Shown here piece by piece: positions 1 through 9,823 of a DNA stretch of 64,000 bases. A model generated the notes under the pieces. It was given only the letters and a program-made list of their open reading frames with translations, was not told where the DNA came from and did no database searches. Made by a program: the position numbers and the translations under genes. Every line of letters starts with the position of its first letter. Within the stretch, counting starts at the first letter, position 1. The stretch is taken from contig OZ244055.1 in NCBI GenBank assembly GCA_965214975.1, forward strand, positions 1,240,001 to 1,304,000. The letters are read 5' to 3'. This DNA is from JAJEBT01 sp965214975 (GTDB lineage Bacteria > Pseudomonadota > Alphaproteobacteria > MPNO01 > UBA830).

Positions 1-623
1 TCGCGACCTACCTCCCCTATCTGGTCAACCGGGTCGCCCGGCGCTTCGTCGACGCGTTCGCTCCGGCGCTCGCCGCCGCGGACGTCGACGTCGGCATGTG
101 GCGCGTGCTGTCGGTCCTGCACCGCCACGGCGACCTGCCGGTCGGCGCGCTCGCCCTGCTGACCAGCATCAACGTCTCGACGCTGTCGCGTCTCGCGGGC
201 CGCATGGAGGCCAGGGGCCTGGTGCGCCGGCGGCGCGGCGGCGACGCCCGTCAGGTCATCGTCGCCATCACGCGTTCCGGACAGCGGACCACCGAGAAGC
301 TGATTCCGGCTGCGCGGGCGCTGGAGGACGGGGCCGCGGAAGCGTTGACGGGCCCGGAACTCGCCGCGCTCCGGCGGCTGCTGACGAAGCTGCACGCGGG
401 GATTCCGGACGAGGCGGGAAGCCGGCGTCAGCCCAGAAGCGGCTCCAGACGGTCCATGGCCTCGGAAACCGTTCCGGTGTCGGCGGCGAAGCAGAGGCGC
501 ATCCAGCCTTCGGCGCCTTCCCCGAAGGCGAGGCCCGGCGCGAGGCCGACGCCGGCCTCGTCGATCAGGGTCTGCGAGAACGCCACCGAATCGGTCATGC
601 CCTCGACCGAGAAGAAGGCGTAG
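1..623 (+). CDS. MarR-family transcriptional regulator (5' end outside window)
   Basis: The frame is open from the first bases and has no start inside the window, so the N-terminus is missing. The protein shows a winged helix-turn-helix of the MarR type: a helix with MWRVLSVL, the recognition segment TSINVSTLSRLAGRME, and a basic wing RRRRGGDARQVIVAIT, followed by the C-terminal dimerisation helix. MarR proteins usually end near residue 150. Here the natural end (around LLTKLHAG) is not followed by a stop, and the frame runs about 65 more codons through DNA that is antisense to the 3' end of the aminotransferase. The tail is low-complexity and probably not functional. The target is unknown; the convergent aminotransferase is not necessarily regulated by it. 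Confidence 0.8.
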   Translation, partial: ATYLPYLVNRVARRFVDAFAPALAAADVDVGMWRVLSVLHRHGDLPVGALALLTSINVSTLSRLAGRMEARGLVRRRRGGDARQVIVAITRSGQRTTEKLIPAARALEDGAAEALTGPELAALRRLLTKLHAGIPDEAGSRRQPRSGSRRSMASETVPVSAAKQRRIQPSAPSPKARPGARPTPASSIRVCENATESVMPSTEKKA

Positions 624-1621
624 AAGGCGCCCTCGGGTCTCGACAGCGTGACCCGCGGCATGGCGCCAAGGCGCTGCACCACGACGTCCCGGTTGCGCCG
701 GTAGCGTTCGACGATCTCCTCGACGAACGGCTCGCCGTCGCGGATCGCCGCGACGCCGGCATGCTGCACGAAGGTGGTCGGGCTCGCGATGTTGTACTCC
801 ATCAGCTTGGCGAAGCCGTCTCCGACGGCCGCCGGGTGGGTGAGCCAGCCCAGCCGCCAGCCGGTCATCGACCACGACTTGGAGAACGAGTTGACGACGA
901 TGACGCGGTCGTCGTCCCCGGCGATGTCGAGAAACGACGGAGCGCGCCCCAGCGGCAGGGACGATTCGTAGGCGAGCCGGATGTACACCTCGTCGGCGAC
1001 CAGCCAGAGCCCCCGCCTGCGGCATTCCTCGAGGACGGCTTCCTGTTCCGCCGCGGGCATGACCCAGCCGGTGGGATTGCCCGGGCTGTTGACGAAGATC
1101 GCCCGCGTCCGCTCGTCGCAGGCGTCGAACAGCTCGTCGACGTCGAGACGCCACCGGCCGTCGGCCCCGAGCCGCAGCAGAACCTCGCGGGGTTCGGCGT
1201 CCATGATGCGCGCCGTCTCGCGGCAGTTCGGCCACACCGGTCCGAGCACGACGATGTTGTCGCCGGCGGAGAGCAGCGCCTCGGACACCATCATGATCGC
1301 GTTCATGCCGGAACCCGAGACGGTCAGGCGCGAGACGTCGATGGGCCGGCCGTGGAGGGAACTCGCGTATTCCGAGATCGCCTCGCGCAGCGGCGGGACG
1401 CCGCGGTTGCTGGCGTAGAACACGTGGTTCTCGGCCAGAGCCCGCTCGGCCGCGCGCTTGATGAATCCGGGGGTGGGAAGATCCGGTTCCCCGTACCAGA
1501 GCCTGACCAGGCCCGTCCGGTCCATGTTGGGCTCGGAAACGTGCCGGATCAGGGACGCCGGCAGCTCCTCGATGCTCCGGCGAAGCCCGTTCGGTGCGCG
1601 CGCGCCGTCGGTCATGGCCAC
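428..1621 (-). CDS. PLP-dependent aminotransferase, class I/II fold
   Basis: A 397-residue fold-type I aminotransferase of aspartate-aminotransferase-like length. Visible family signatures are the substrate loop WYGEPDLPTP, the cofactor region SGSGMNAIM, the NSPGNPTGWV motif, DEVYIRL with the pyridine-nitrogen aspartate, and NSFSKSWSMTGWRLGW with the Schiff-base lysine near residue 240. It should transfer an amino group between an amino acid and a 2-oxo acid in the cytosol; the substrate cannot be read from sequence. The start could be MAMTD or, two codons later, MTD. Its 3' end overlaps the convergent MarR frame by 196 bases. It is divergent from the YrdC-like gene with a 100-base gap holding promoters for both. 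Confidence 0.88.
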   Translation of the reverse strand: MAMTDGARAPNGLRRSIEELPASLIRHVSEPNMDRTGLVRLWYGEPDLPTPGFIKRAAERALAENHVFYASNRGVPPLREAISEYASSLHGRPIDVSRLTVSGSGMNAIMMVSEALLSAGDNIVVLGPVWPNCRETARIMDAEPREVLLRLGADGRWRLDVDELFDACDERTRAIFVNSPGNPTGWVMPAAEQEAVLEECRRRGLWLVADEVYIRLAYESSLPLGRAPSFLDIAGDDDRVIVVNSFSKSWSMTGWRLGWLTHPAAVGDGFAKLMEYNIASPTTFVQHAGVAAIRDGEPFVEEIVERYRRNRDVVVQRLGAMPRVTLSRPEGAFYAFFSVEGMTDSVAFSQTLIDEAGVGLAPGLAFGEGAEGWMRLCFAADTGTVSEAMDRLEPLLG

Positions 1622-1721
1622 GTTCCCCCTCTCCCGCGTCTATAGCCGCCGAAGTCTTGCCGGGCAACCGGATTGCCTCTAGAACGCTGCGGTCGGGCGG
1701 CGCGGGACGGGGCGCGGGAAC

Positions 1722-2405
1722 ATGGACTTCGGTTCGCATCTGGAGGACGCGGCGCGCGTCTACGAGACTCTCGCGGGCGGCGGTGTCGGAATCGTGCCGA
1801 CGGACGTGGGCTACGTGATCGTCGCCTGCGACCCGGAGGCGGTCTGGAGAATCTTCGAGGCCAAGAGGCGCAAGCCCGACAAGCTCAACGCGGTCTGCGG
1901 CTGCCGGGAGATGCATCTGGCGCTTCACGACCTTCCCGACGACCGGCGGGCGGTCGTCTCCGCGGTCACCGAGCGCTGCGGCCTGCCGCTCGGGACCGCG
2001 GCCACGGTGCGCCTCGACCATCCCGCGGTCGCGGGGCTGCGCGAGGACGTGCTCGAGCAGACCACCTACCGGGGCACGCTCGCGATGCTGCTCAACGCCG
2101 GCGAGGTCATGGATGCGCTGGCCCGCATCGCGTTTTCCGAGAACCGTCTGGTCGTCGGCTCTTCCGCGAACGTTTCGCTCCGGGGCGTCAAGTTCCGGGT
2201 CGAGGACATCGAGCCCGAGATCCTGGAAGCCGCCGACGTCGTGCTCGACCACGGGCTGATGCGCTGGCACAGCTACCGGCGATCCTCGACCATGATCGAC
2301 GTCGGGCCGATGGAGGTCATCCGCCACGGGTCGTGCTTCGACCTGATCGACGACCTGCTGCGAAGACGTTTCGGCATCGAGCTGCCGGCGGAGGGAAAGG
2401 GCTGA
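1722..2405 (+). CDS. Sua5/YciO/YrdC-family threonylcarbamoyl-AMP synthase-like protein
   Basis: A 227-residue YrdC-fold protein. It begins with GGGVGIVPTDVGYVI, matching the nucleotide/threonine pocket of the family (TDTxYG-like), followed by the basic EAKRRKPDKLNAV segment (the KxR...N binding motif) and the late SSANVSLRG motif. Family members make threonylcarbamoyl-AMP from threonine, bicarbonate and ATP for tRNA t6A37. The divergent motif spelling leaves open that it is a YciO-like paralogue rather than the essential TsaC. The stop is three bases before the TrmO-like gene, so the two are co-transcribed. The pairing of t6A synthesis with t6A methylation supports a tRNA role. Confidence 0.78.
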   Translation: MDFGSHLEDAARVYETLAGGGVGIVPTDVGYVIVACDPEAVWRIFEAKRRKPDKLNAVCGCREMHLALHDLPDDRRAVVSAVTERCGLPLGTAATVRLDHPAVAGLREDVLEQTTYRGTLAMLLNAGEVMDALARIAFSENRLVVGSSANVSLRGVKFRVEDIEPEILEAADVVLDHGLMRWHSYRRSSTMIDVGPMEVIRHGSCFDLIDDLLRRRFGIELPAEGKG

Positions 2406-2408
2406 GCG

Positions 2409-2873
2409 ATGGGCGCGAGAATCGAGCTCGAGGCGATCGGCACCGTGCGCGGAGGCCGTCGCGAGGTCGTCAACGACGACTGGGGGGAGGTCGAGGCCTG
2501 CATCGAGCTCGACCGGCGCCTCGGCGAGTCGGCGCTTTCGAGCCTCGACCAGTTCTCCCATGCGGTGGTCGTGTTCCACTTCGACCGGGTCGATCCCGAG
2601 ACCGTCGAACGGGGCGCCCGCCATCCGCGCGACAACGCGGAGTGGCCGCTGGTCGGGATTTTCGCCCAGCGCGGCAAGAACCGCCCCAATCTCATCGGCG
2701 TCACGACCTGCAGGATCCTGGGGGTCGAGGGGCGCCGGGTCCGCGTGCGGGGGCTCGACGCCGTCGACGGCACGCCGGTCATCGACATCAAGCCCTACAT
2801 GACCGGCTTCGAGCCGCGCGGCGAGGTCGTCGAGCCCGAATGGGCGAAGGAACTCATGGCCGGCTACTGGTGA
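2409..2873 (+). CDS. TrmO/TsaA-like tRNA t6A methyltransferase
   Basis: A 154-residue single-domain protein of the UPF0066/VirR/TrmO family. Family hallmarks are DQFSHAVVVFHFDRV, the loop IFAQRGKNRPNLIGVT (usually FATRSPxRPNPIG, contacting S-adenosylmethionine) and GLDAVDGTPVIDIKPYM. TrmO N-methylates t6A37 of threonine tRNA to m6t6A using SAM. The loop is GKN rather than the common SPx, so it is a divergent member. It starts three bases after the Sua5/YrdC-like gene, placing maker and modifier of t6A in one unit. The assignment of function is inferred from the family. Confidence 0.75.
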   Translation: MGARIELEAIGTVRGGRREVVNDDWGEVEACIELDRRLGESALSSLDQFSHAVVVFHFDRVDPETVERGARHPRDNAEWPLVGIFAQRGKNRPNLIGVTTCRILGVEGRRVRVRGLDAVDGTPVIDIKPYMTGFEPRGEVVEPEWAKELMAGYW

Positions 2874-3069
2874 TTCTCCGGGCTCCGCGGAAGGCGTTCG
2901 CGGGAACGCGAATGGCCGTTGCGCGGACACCGGCAAAAGGGGTAGTGTTCGCTCAGGCGACTGCCCAGGCGTACTCTTCGACGTTTCACGACGCGACCAG
3001 CTACACCCGGACAGACGGAAAACTCCGCGCGGACCCGATGTCCGGCGGACACTGTATGGAGAAGTAGCT

Positions 3070-3279
3070 ATGCCGACAGGCACCGTAAAATGGTTCAACG
3101 CCGCCAAGGGCTACGGGTTCATCGAACCCGACGACGGCGGAAAGGACGCGTTCGTGCACATCTCTGCGGTCGAGCGTGCGGGGCTCACGGGCCTTCGCGA
3201 AGGACAGAAGGTGCAATTCGAGTTGATTCCGAGTCGCGACGGCCGCGAGGCCGCCGACAGCATCCAGGCTCTCGACTAG
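3070..3279 (+). CDS. Cold-shock-domain protein (CspA family)
   Basis: A 69-residue single cold-shock domain. Both RNA-binding motifs are present: KWFNAAKGYGFIEP (RNP1, KGYGFI) and DAFVHISAVE (RNP2, FVHIS). It binds single-stranded RNA or DNA and acts as an RNA chaperone in the cytoplasm. A GGAGAAG ribosome-binding site lies seven bases before the ATG. About 190 bases separate it from the upstream gene, room for the long 5' leader that often makes csp mRNAs temperature-responsive, though no specific structure was established. A strong hairpin follows the stop. Confidence 0.93.
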   Translation: MPTGTVKWFNAAKGYGFIEPDDGGKDAFVHISAVERAGLTGLREGQKVQFELIPSRDGREAADSIQALD

Positions 3280-3285
3280 AGCGTC

Positions 3286-3316
3286 GCCGCCTCCGCCCGG
3301 AAGGCGCGGAGGCGGC
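3286..3316. terminator. Hairpin between convergent csp and Rieske genes
   Basis: An 11-base inverted repeat, GCCGCCTCCGC and GCGGAGGCGGC, is separated by a 9-base loop. It sits just after the csp stop and before the convergent oxygenase stop, so it could end transcription from either side. There is no clear T-run. Confidence 0.6.
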
Positions 3317-3336
3317 CTCGCCTGGCGCGGCCGGCG

Positions 3337-4359
3337 TCACGGGGCCGGCACGCCCCGTTCGGCGGCGATCAGCTCCTCTATGATTCTGCGGGCGTGAACG
3401 ACGCCGGCATCGGCCGCGTTGTTCAGCATCCGCCTGCCCGGTTGCGCTTCGGCGTTTCTCTGCTGGCCGGCGAGGATCGCGCGATCCTCGTTGAACGTCA
3501 CATCGATGGAGGCGGCGATCTGCTCGTCGAGGGCCGGGTCGTCCAGCCTGAAGTCCCTGGAAAACGACCAGAGCTGGTCGACGGTGCGCTCGTCCACCGG
3601 CGTCAGCATGCTGATGACGCGGGTGTCGATGCCGCGGCTTGCGTCCCCGGTTCCGGCCGGAACCCCGCCGGCGTCGATGACCACGGTCGACGGCGGCTCC
3701 AGCCAGATGCGGTGCCAGCGGTCGATCCTGCCGGTGAATCCCCCGACCTTGCGGTAGAAAACGGACGGCTCGGTGTCGTTCATCAGGCGGGTGACGGTCA
3801 CCCGGTTTCCCTCGCGGACGGCCTTCACCCCCGTCGAGGCGGCCGCGTCGGTGCCGATCGTCGACTTGTGGACGAACGCCGTGTGCGAAAGATCGATCAG
3901 GTTGTCGACGAGCAGGAGCCAGTTGCACGCGTAGCGCATGGTTCCCGTCACCGAGGCCCAGCCGTCGTCGGCGATCCAGCGGACGTCTGGCAGGAGGTTC
4001 TCGTCGGCGCTCTCCGGCTCGCCCGTCCAGACCCAGACCAGGCCGTGCCTCTCGGCCACCGGCAGGCTTCGGACGCGGGCGCGCGAGGGAACGCCGGCCT
4101 GGCCGGGGACGGCGGTGCATGCGCCGTCGCGCCGGAAACGCATGCCGTGGTAGCCGCAGACGATCTCCTCCCCCTCGACCGAGCCGGACGACAGCGGGGC
4201 GAACCGGTGCGGGCAGCAGTCCTCGACCGCGCCCGCATGCCCTCCGGCGGTCCGGTAGACCGCGAGATCCTGGCCCAGGATCCTCCTGGCCAGCGGCGAG
4301 TCCGTCGCCTCCCCGGACCAGCAGGCGGCGTACCAGGCGTTCGAGACGAAACCGGTCAT
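3337..4359 (-). CDS. Rieske non-haem iron oxygenase, large subunit (VanA-like)
   Basis: A 340-residue aromatic-ring-type oxygenase. The N-terminal Rieske domain has the ligand pairs CPH (in DCCPHRFAPL) and CGYHGMRF for a 2Fe-2S cluster. The catalytic domain has the mononuclear iron motif DLSHTAFVH and a later acidic ligand region. Length and domain order match VanA/toluenesulfonate O-demethylase-type enzymes that hydroxylate or O-demethylate aromatic acids with O2 and electrons from a reductase. No reductase gene is adjacent, so electrons must come from elsewhere. It starts 10 bases downstream of the acyl-CoA ligase stop on the same strand, suggesting one operon for aromatic or related acid degradation. 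The substrate is unknown. Confidence 0.85.
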   Translation of the reverse strand: MTGFVSNAWYAACWSGEATDSPLARRILGQDLAVYRTAGGHAGAVEDCCPHRFAPLSSGSVEGEEIVCGYHGMRFRRDGACTAVPGQAGVPSRARVRSLPVAERHGLVWVWTGEPESADENLLPDVRWIADDGWASVTGTMRYACNWLLLVDNLIDLSHTAFVHKSTIGTDAAASTGVKAVREGNRVTVTRLMNDTEPSVFYRKVGGFTGRIDRWHRIWLEPPSTVVIDAGGVPAGTGDASRGIDTRVISMLTPVDERTVDQLWSFSRDFRLDDPALDEQIAASIDVTFNEDRAILAGQQRNAEAQPGRRMLNNAADAGVVHARRIIEELIAAERGVPAP

Positions 4360-4369
4360 GCCGCACCCC

Positions 4370-5938
<1,569 letters not shown>

Positions 5939-6062
5939 CGGCGGGCGCTCCTTCGCGCGCGATCATCGGGGCGTCGCGGGCGCGGGACAAGAACCGGCGT
6001 TCTTTCCAGGTTCACCGGGCCTTTCTAGCATGGGGCGTTCGGGAACCCTTGGGAGAAAGCCG

Positions 6063-6851
6063 ATGGACTACACCGAGATCGAGTTCGAGTCGGGGGAGGA
6101 CGGCATCGCGACCATGACGCTCAACCGTCCGGAGCGTCTCAACAGCTTCACCCGCAGGATGTTCGACGAGTGGCGCGACGTGATCGCGCGCTGCGCTTTC
6201 GACGAGAGCGTGCGGGTGCTGATCGTCACCGGCAACGGGCGCGCGTTCTCGTCGGGCGTCGATCTGACGATGCTCGGCAGCGACCGCCTGAAACCGCCGG
6301 CGTTCCGGTTCTACTACCGCCAGGCCCATCAGGCCTTCGACGACCTCGAGGCTCTCGAGGTTCCCGTGATCGCGGCGATCAACGGGCTCTGCTACGGCGG
6401 CGGCGTGGAACTCGCGCTCTCCTGCGACTTCGCGGTCGCCGCCGAGAACGCGACGTTCTGCCTGGTCGAGAACCAGCTCGGCGCGATTCCCGCCTCGGGC
6501 GCCTGCAACCGCATGATCCATCACGTCGGTCTCGCCAAGACCAAGGAGCTGATCATCACCGCCGACCCCGTCAACGCCCGCGAGGCCCGCCGCATCGGGC
6601 TCGTGAGCGAGGTCTGCGAGGACGAAAGGCTCATGGAACGGGTCCGCGCCCGGGCCGAACGCCTGCTCGCGAACTCGCCCTTCGCCATGGGCATGGCCAA
6701 GCACGTCGTCAACATGTGCGTCAACGCCGACATGCACACGGGGCGCGACATCGAGCGCCTCGCGCAGTCGGGACTGGTGCTCTCGGAGGACCACCGCGAA
6801 GGCATGGCCGCCTTCTTCGAGAAGCGGCAACCGCGCTTCAGGGGAGCGTAG
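6063..6851 (+). CDS. Enoyl-CoA hydratase/isomerase family protein
   Basis: A 262-residue crotonase-fold protein. The oxyanion-hole segment (SSGVDLTMLG) and GLCYGGGVELALSCD are clear. Both positions that carry catalytic glutamates in hydratases are glutamate (GGGVE and VENQLGAIPASG). The start is the ATG preceded by GGGAGAAAG; an open frame extends further upstream but would run into the divergent ligase. The likely reaction is hydration of a trans-2-enoyl-CoA or a related isomerisation. It is divergent from the acyl-CoA ligase and convergent with the gene below. Confidence 0.87.
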   Translation: MDYTEIEFESGEDGIATMTLNRPERLNSFTRRMFDEWRDVIARCAFDESVRVLIVTGNGRAFSSGVDLTMLGSDRLKPPAFRFYYRQAHQAFDDLEALEVPVIAAINGLCYGGGVELALSCDFAVAAENATFCLVENQLGAIPASGACNRMIHHVGLAKTKELIITADPVNAREARRIGLVSEVCEDERLMERVRARAERLLANSPFAMGMAKHVVNMCVNADMHTGRDIERLAQSGLVLSEDHREGMAAFFEKRQPRFRGA

Positions 6852-6860
6852 GCGGGGCGG

Positions 6861-7409
6861 TCAGGCGCCGGGGAACGGCGGGTCTCCCTCCGGGACGGCG
6901 ACGTCGAAGACGTTGAGCGTGAACGACACCAGGCTGTAGTAGCCGCAGATGCCGACCAGCTCCACGAGCCCCCGCTCGCCCAGGAGCCCGCGGCCCGCGT
7001 CGTGGGCGCGGTCGGACAGGCGGCCGGTCTCGAGAATCTCCCGGGCGAGCCCGTGGACGAGCCTCTCGTCGGGGGACAGCGGTTCGGGGGCTTCGCCCGT
7101 CCGCAGCCTCTCGATCGCCTCGGCGGGGATTCCGGCGCCCTCGGCGAGCGGCGCGTGGGCGTGCCACTCGAAATTCGCCCGCCAGTGCCGGGCGACCGTG
7201 CAGATCGCGAGTTCCCGGAGGTTGTCCGGCATGGTCGAGCCGAAGCGCAGGTAGGCGCCGACCCGCTGTGCGGGATCGGCGAGGCCGGGCGCGTGCAGCC
7301 AGGGGCCGAAGGGGCCGCGGACGGAACCCCGGCTGGCGGTCACGGAATCGGCGATGCGCCTCTGGTCCTCGTCGTAGTCGGCCGGCGCCGGCGGCTCGAG
7401 TCGCGCCAT
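6861..7409 (-). CDS. Carboxymuconolactone decarboxylase/AhpD-like family protein
   Basis: A 182-residue all-helical protein. The core NLRELAICTVARHWRANFEWHAHAPLA matches the CMD fold. It lacks the CxxC pair of AhpD peroxidase partners, so a thiol-disulfide role is unlikely. Family members include decarboxylases and many uncharacterised proteins beside aromatic-degradation genes, which matches the neighbours here. No precise reaction is assigned. It ends nine bases from the convergent enoyl-CoA hydratase stop. Confidence 0.72.
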   Translation of the reverse strand: MARLEPPAPADYDEDQRRIADSVTASRGSVRGPFGPWLHAPGLADPAQRVGAYLRFGSTMPDNLRELAICTVARHWRANFEWHAHAPLAEGAGIPAEAIERLRTGEAPEPLSPDERLVHGLAREILETGRLSDRAHDAGRGLLGERGLVELVGICGYYSLVSFTLNVFDVAVPEGDPPFPGA

Positions 7410-7672
7410 GTCGTCGCTCCCTGGATCGGACGGGGAACCCGCGGGGCGCCTCGCGGCGCCCGCGGCCGGGATTGTAGCGCGGCGGCGGCGGAGATGTCAT
7501 CCCGCGCTGGCCGGACTCCGCTCCGGGCCGTCGCCGCGGTCCGGTTCGGACCCGATGGAGCCGCCTTCGATCGCGGGGCGGGCGGTTTCGCGCCCGCCGC
7601 GGGCACCCGGTCACGACGGAGAACGAGCCCGGTCCGGAACCGGGACGTCGCGGGATCCCCCGCGGTCCGGGG

Positions 7673-8125
7673 CAGGACGATCCCACGCTCGGTCCGGTCG
7701 GCGATCCGGGTTCCCGACGAGGCCGGTTGGCTCGGTCTCCGGCTTATCGCCGCCGATTCGGCCAAGATGGCGGCATGGACCACCGCGCGCACGCCAGACC
7801 CCTCTTCGAGAGCACGCCCGACGGCTTCCCGCCTGCCGAGGTGACGGTCCGTCTCGCGGAGCCGCACGAGCGCGTGCGGCGGGACGCGACGGTCGCGCGG
7901 CACCACCACCTCGGCTTCAAGCGCTTCGCCGGACGCGGCCCGCACCACGTCGTCGAGCGGCGCGGGGAGCGGGTCGCGCTCGCGGGGTGGCAGCCTTCAA
8001 GAGCGTGCACCGGGACCGCTGGATCGGCTGGTCGCCGCACCGACGGCACCGGCGCCTGCACCTGATCGTGAACAACACCCGCTTCGTCATCCTCGGCGGG
8101 AAGGGCGTCTTCCCGTGCCTTGCCC
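7673..8125 (+). mobile_element. DruA/ISAs1-type element, left-end relic (copy A)
   Basis: It begins with the terminal repeat CAGGACGATCCCACGCTC and then encodes the N-terminal half of a DUF4338 (DruA-like) transposase: VTVRLAEPHERVRRDATVARH, then HHLGFKRFAGRG, then DRWIGWSP. The ATG is at 7775. A 7-bp deletion near 7994, compared with copy D at 48.35 kb, shifts the frame just before AFKSVHRDRW. The match stops near 8125 inside PCLAPFA, where it meets another truncated gene. About 260 bases upstream of it (7410-7672) hold no recognisable gene, only weak similarity to the MITE family. Confidence 0.8.
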
Positions 8126-8126
8126 C

Positions 8127-8247
8127 GTTCGCGCAGGCGCGCGATCTCCAGATCATGCGCGGCGAGGCGTGCGCGCAAACCTGCGATCTCCCGGTCGCGC
8201 GCGTCGCTCTCCCCGGCCGGCGCCGGGATCGGGCGAGGTTCACGCAT
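8127..8247 (-). pseudogene. Truncated coiled-coil gene cut by the DruA relic
   Basis: An ATG overlaps the stop of the methylase remnant as ATGCGTGA, a coupled arrangement. The preserved 40 residues are a heptad-like helix (DREIAGLRARLAAHDLEIARLRE). The frame is cut where the DruA element joins at about 8126. What the full protein was cannot be told. Confidence 0.45.
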
Positions 8248-8906
8248 CCCCGTCGGCCTTGACGGCCATGACCGCGGCCAGCACCGCGAGGCGTTCGCCC
8301 GCCGGCGTGGCCCCGTGGCGCCGGCCCCGGTTGGCCGCCTTGCGCTTGATGCGCTGGCGGTCCGTGAAGTTCCGGCCCGCGAAGCTCGCCCGGTGCATCC
8401 GGTCGGGCGCGAAGTCGACCCGCACGACCCCGGTCCGCACCTTGCCCCGGGTCGTCACCTGCATCGCGAGGCGGCGCCAGCCCGCCAGCAGATCGTCGTG
8501 GAGCGCGGACGGGTGGCCCGGGACCATGACCTGGCAGGGCAGGCCCTCGATCAGATCGAGGAGCGCGACGCGGTCGGCCTCCTCGCACTCGAAGCGGTGG
8601 CGCCGCGCCGAACTCCGGGTCGCGTGCGGACAGGGCGGATCGCTGCAGCCCGGCTCCGGCCCCGGGAACGGGAACGAGGCCAGGAAGGCACGGGCGCAGC
8701 CGTGAACCAGCTCCAGCGAGGGGTCGCCATCGAAAGCCTCGAGCGCCTGTTCGTCGCGGTCGATGCCGATCGAGCGCGAGTCCGCGGGCTTGCGGTCGTC
8801 AGCGCCCCGCCTCCGGGTGGCTCTCGATGCAGACCGGGTGCGGCGGCATCAGCGCAACCGTCGCCTGGAACGAACCGCTCGTCGTCTTCGATCCGAAATA
8901 CCCCAT
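8240..8906 (-). pseudogene. Decayed phage-type D12 class N6-adenine DNA methyltransferase
   Basis: A GGGAGGAG site precedes ATG at 8906, and the start MGYFGSKTTSG matches phage-type adenine methylases (SAM-binding N-terminus). The frame stops at 8799 and continues in another frame with RSIGIDRDEQALEAF, VHGCARAFLASF, then SDPPCPHATRSS and a conserved C-terminus NFTDRQRIKRKAANRG. The catalytic DPPY motif reads DPPC. One frameshift near 8805 and the lost tyrosine make it inactive. Recognition of the family is from memory of its motifs. It marks a phage or integrative-element remnant. Confidence 0.72.
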
Positions 8907-9042
8907 GGGCCGCTCCTCCCGCACCGGAGCGCAACCCTGAACCCGCAAGGCTATGGAGTCGACAGGCGGGCGGGCGCCGCCTCCGCGGCGACGGTTGCCG
9001 GCACGCCGTCACCGGAGATGGAGCACCTGGGCAGTTACCCGT

Positions 9043-9126
9043 CGGCTTTTCGGTGAAGCGCGCGATGTCCGCGACCGCGCTGTCCACGTCCGCCAGCAGG
9101 ACGCGAGGATCAGGACTCGTAGACAA
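9043..9126 (-). pseudogene. Truncated HepT-like HEPN toxin gene
   Basis: Directly after and overlapping the MNT gene, a second frame (possible TTG at 9126) reads DPRVLLADVDSAVADIARFTE. This resembles the first helix of HepT-like HEPN toxins, which usually follow MNT antitoxins. After about 25 residues the match is lost at a 13-base repeat (CCTGGGCAGTTAC on the + strand), so the catalytic RxxxxH region is gone. Confidence 0.55.
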
Positions 9127-9421
9127 GCTCGCGCGACTCGTCGATGGCGGCACGCAGATAGGGGTTCCGGATCGCGTCCGATTCGACCAAATCGACAGAA
9201 CGGCCCAGCGCCTGGCGCAATGCCTCGGCAAAGTCGAGGTACTGTCCGAGCGGCGCCCGTCCGTTCTGGAGTCCGAATTCCACGAGGAAATCGGCGTCGC
9301 TGGCCAGCGGATCGAAGTCCGTGGCGCGCGCCGCCGAACCGAACACCTCGAGGCGCACCACGCCGTGGCGCCGGCAGAGTTCCGCCAGTTCTTCCCTCCT
9401 GTCGGCAATGGCGGCATGCAT
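9110..9421 (-). CDS. MNT-domain minimal nucleotidyltransferase (MntA-like antitoxin)
   Basis: A 103-residue minimal nucleotidyltransferase. The signature GSAARATDFDPLASDADFLVEF has GS and the DxD metal ligands, and the C-terminal half LGQYLDFAEALRQALGRSVDLVE is typical. MntA-type antitoxins neutralise HEPN RNases by adding AMP to them. The partner here is truncated, so this is probably an orphan antitoxin or simply decaying. An open frame extends to 9778 upstream, but the MNT homology begins at the ATG at 9421. Confidence 0.72.
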   Translation of the reverse strand: MHAAIADRREELAELCRRHGVVRLEVFGSAARATDFDPLASDADFLVEFGLQNGRAPLGQYLDFAEALRQALGRSVDLVESDAIRNPYLRAAIDESRELVYES

Positions 9422-9823
9422 GGCCAGTCCCCCGGTTGCGTCGGCAATCGATGCCAATGGCAGATTAGCGCATCGCAGGCTTGGTTGTGCGATGGCTGCG
9501 CCGAGACAGGCTCCGGGTGCCGGATTCAGGTTGCGTCGAACGAGATGGAAGCGGCCCGGGAAGCTGCCGGAACGTTTGGTCGCGACGCCGCGAAATTGGC
9601 ACGGGAAATCCCCGGTCCGCTCGATGCAGGGCGCCCGCGGCTTGCCAGCCCGCGCTCCGTCATCGCCACCGCCCGAAAGCGGGACCGGAACGTCCTCGAA
9701 ACCCCAGCGTGTCCCGAGCCGCTGCGACCGCTCCCGGAACCGCGCCTCCGAAAAACCGCCGGCGCCGGTCCGCATCACCCGGGCACTCGCCTCCCGACGA
9801 CCGGCGAAACCAGACCTGGGCAG
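9422..9823. other. About 400 bases with no recognisable gene
   Basis: Open frames exist on both strands, but none resembles a known protein. A 13-base direct repeat (CCTGGGCAGTTAC) occurs at 9030-9042 and at about 9825-9837, bracketing the MNT gene and this stretch. Confidence 0.4.

Noticed and set aside
98..1645. Long + strand frame of 515 codons over the aminotransferase
   Set aside because: It is antisense to a gene with clear PLP motifs; its sequence is low complexity from codon bias of high-GC DNA.
9422..9778. Extended 222-codon version of the MNT protein
   Set aside because: Homology begins at the internal ATG at 9421; the extension has no recognisable features.
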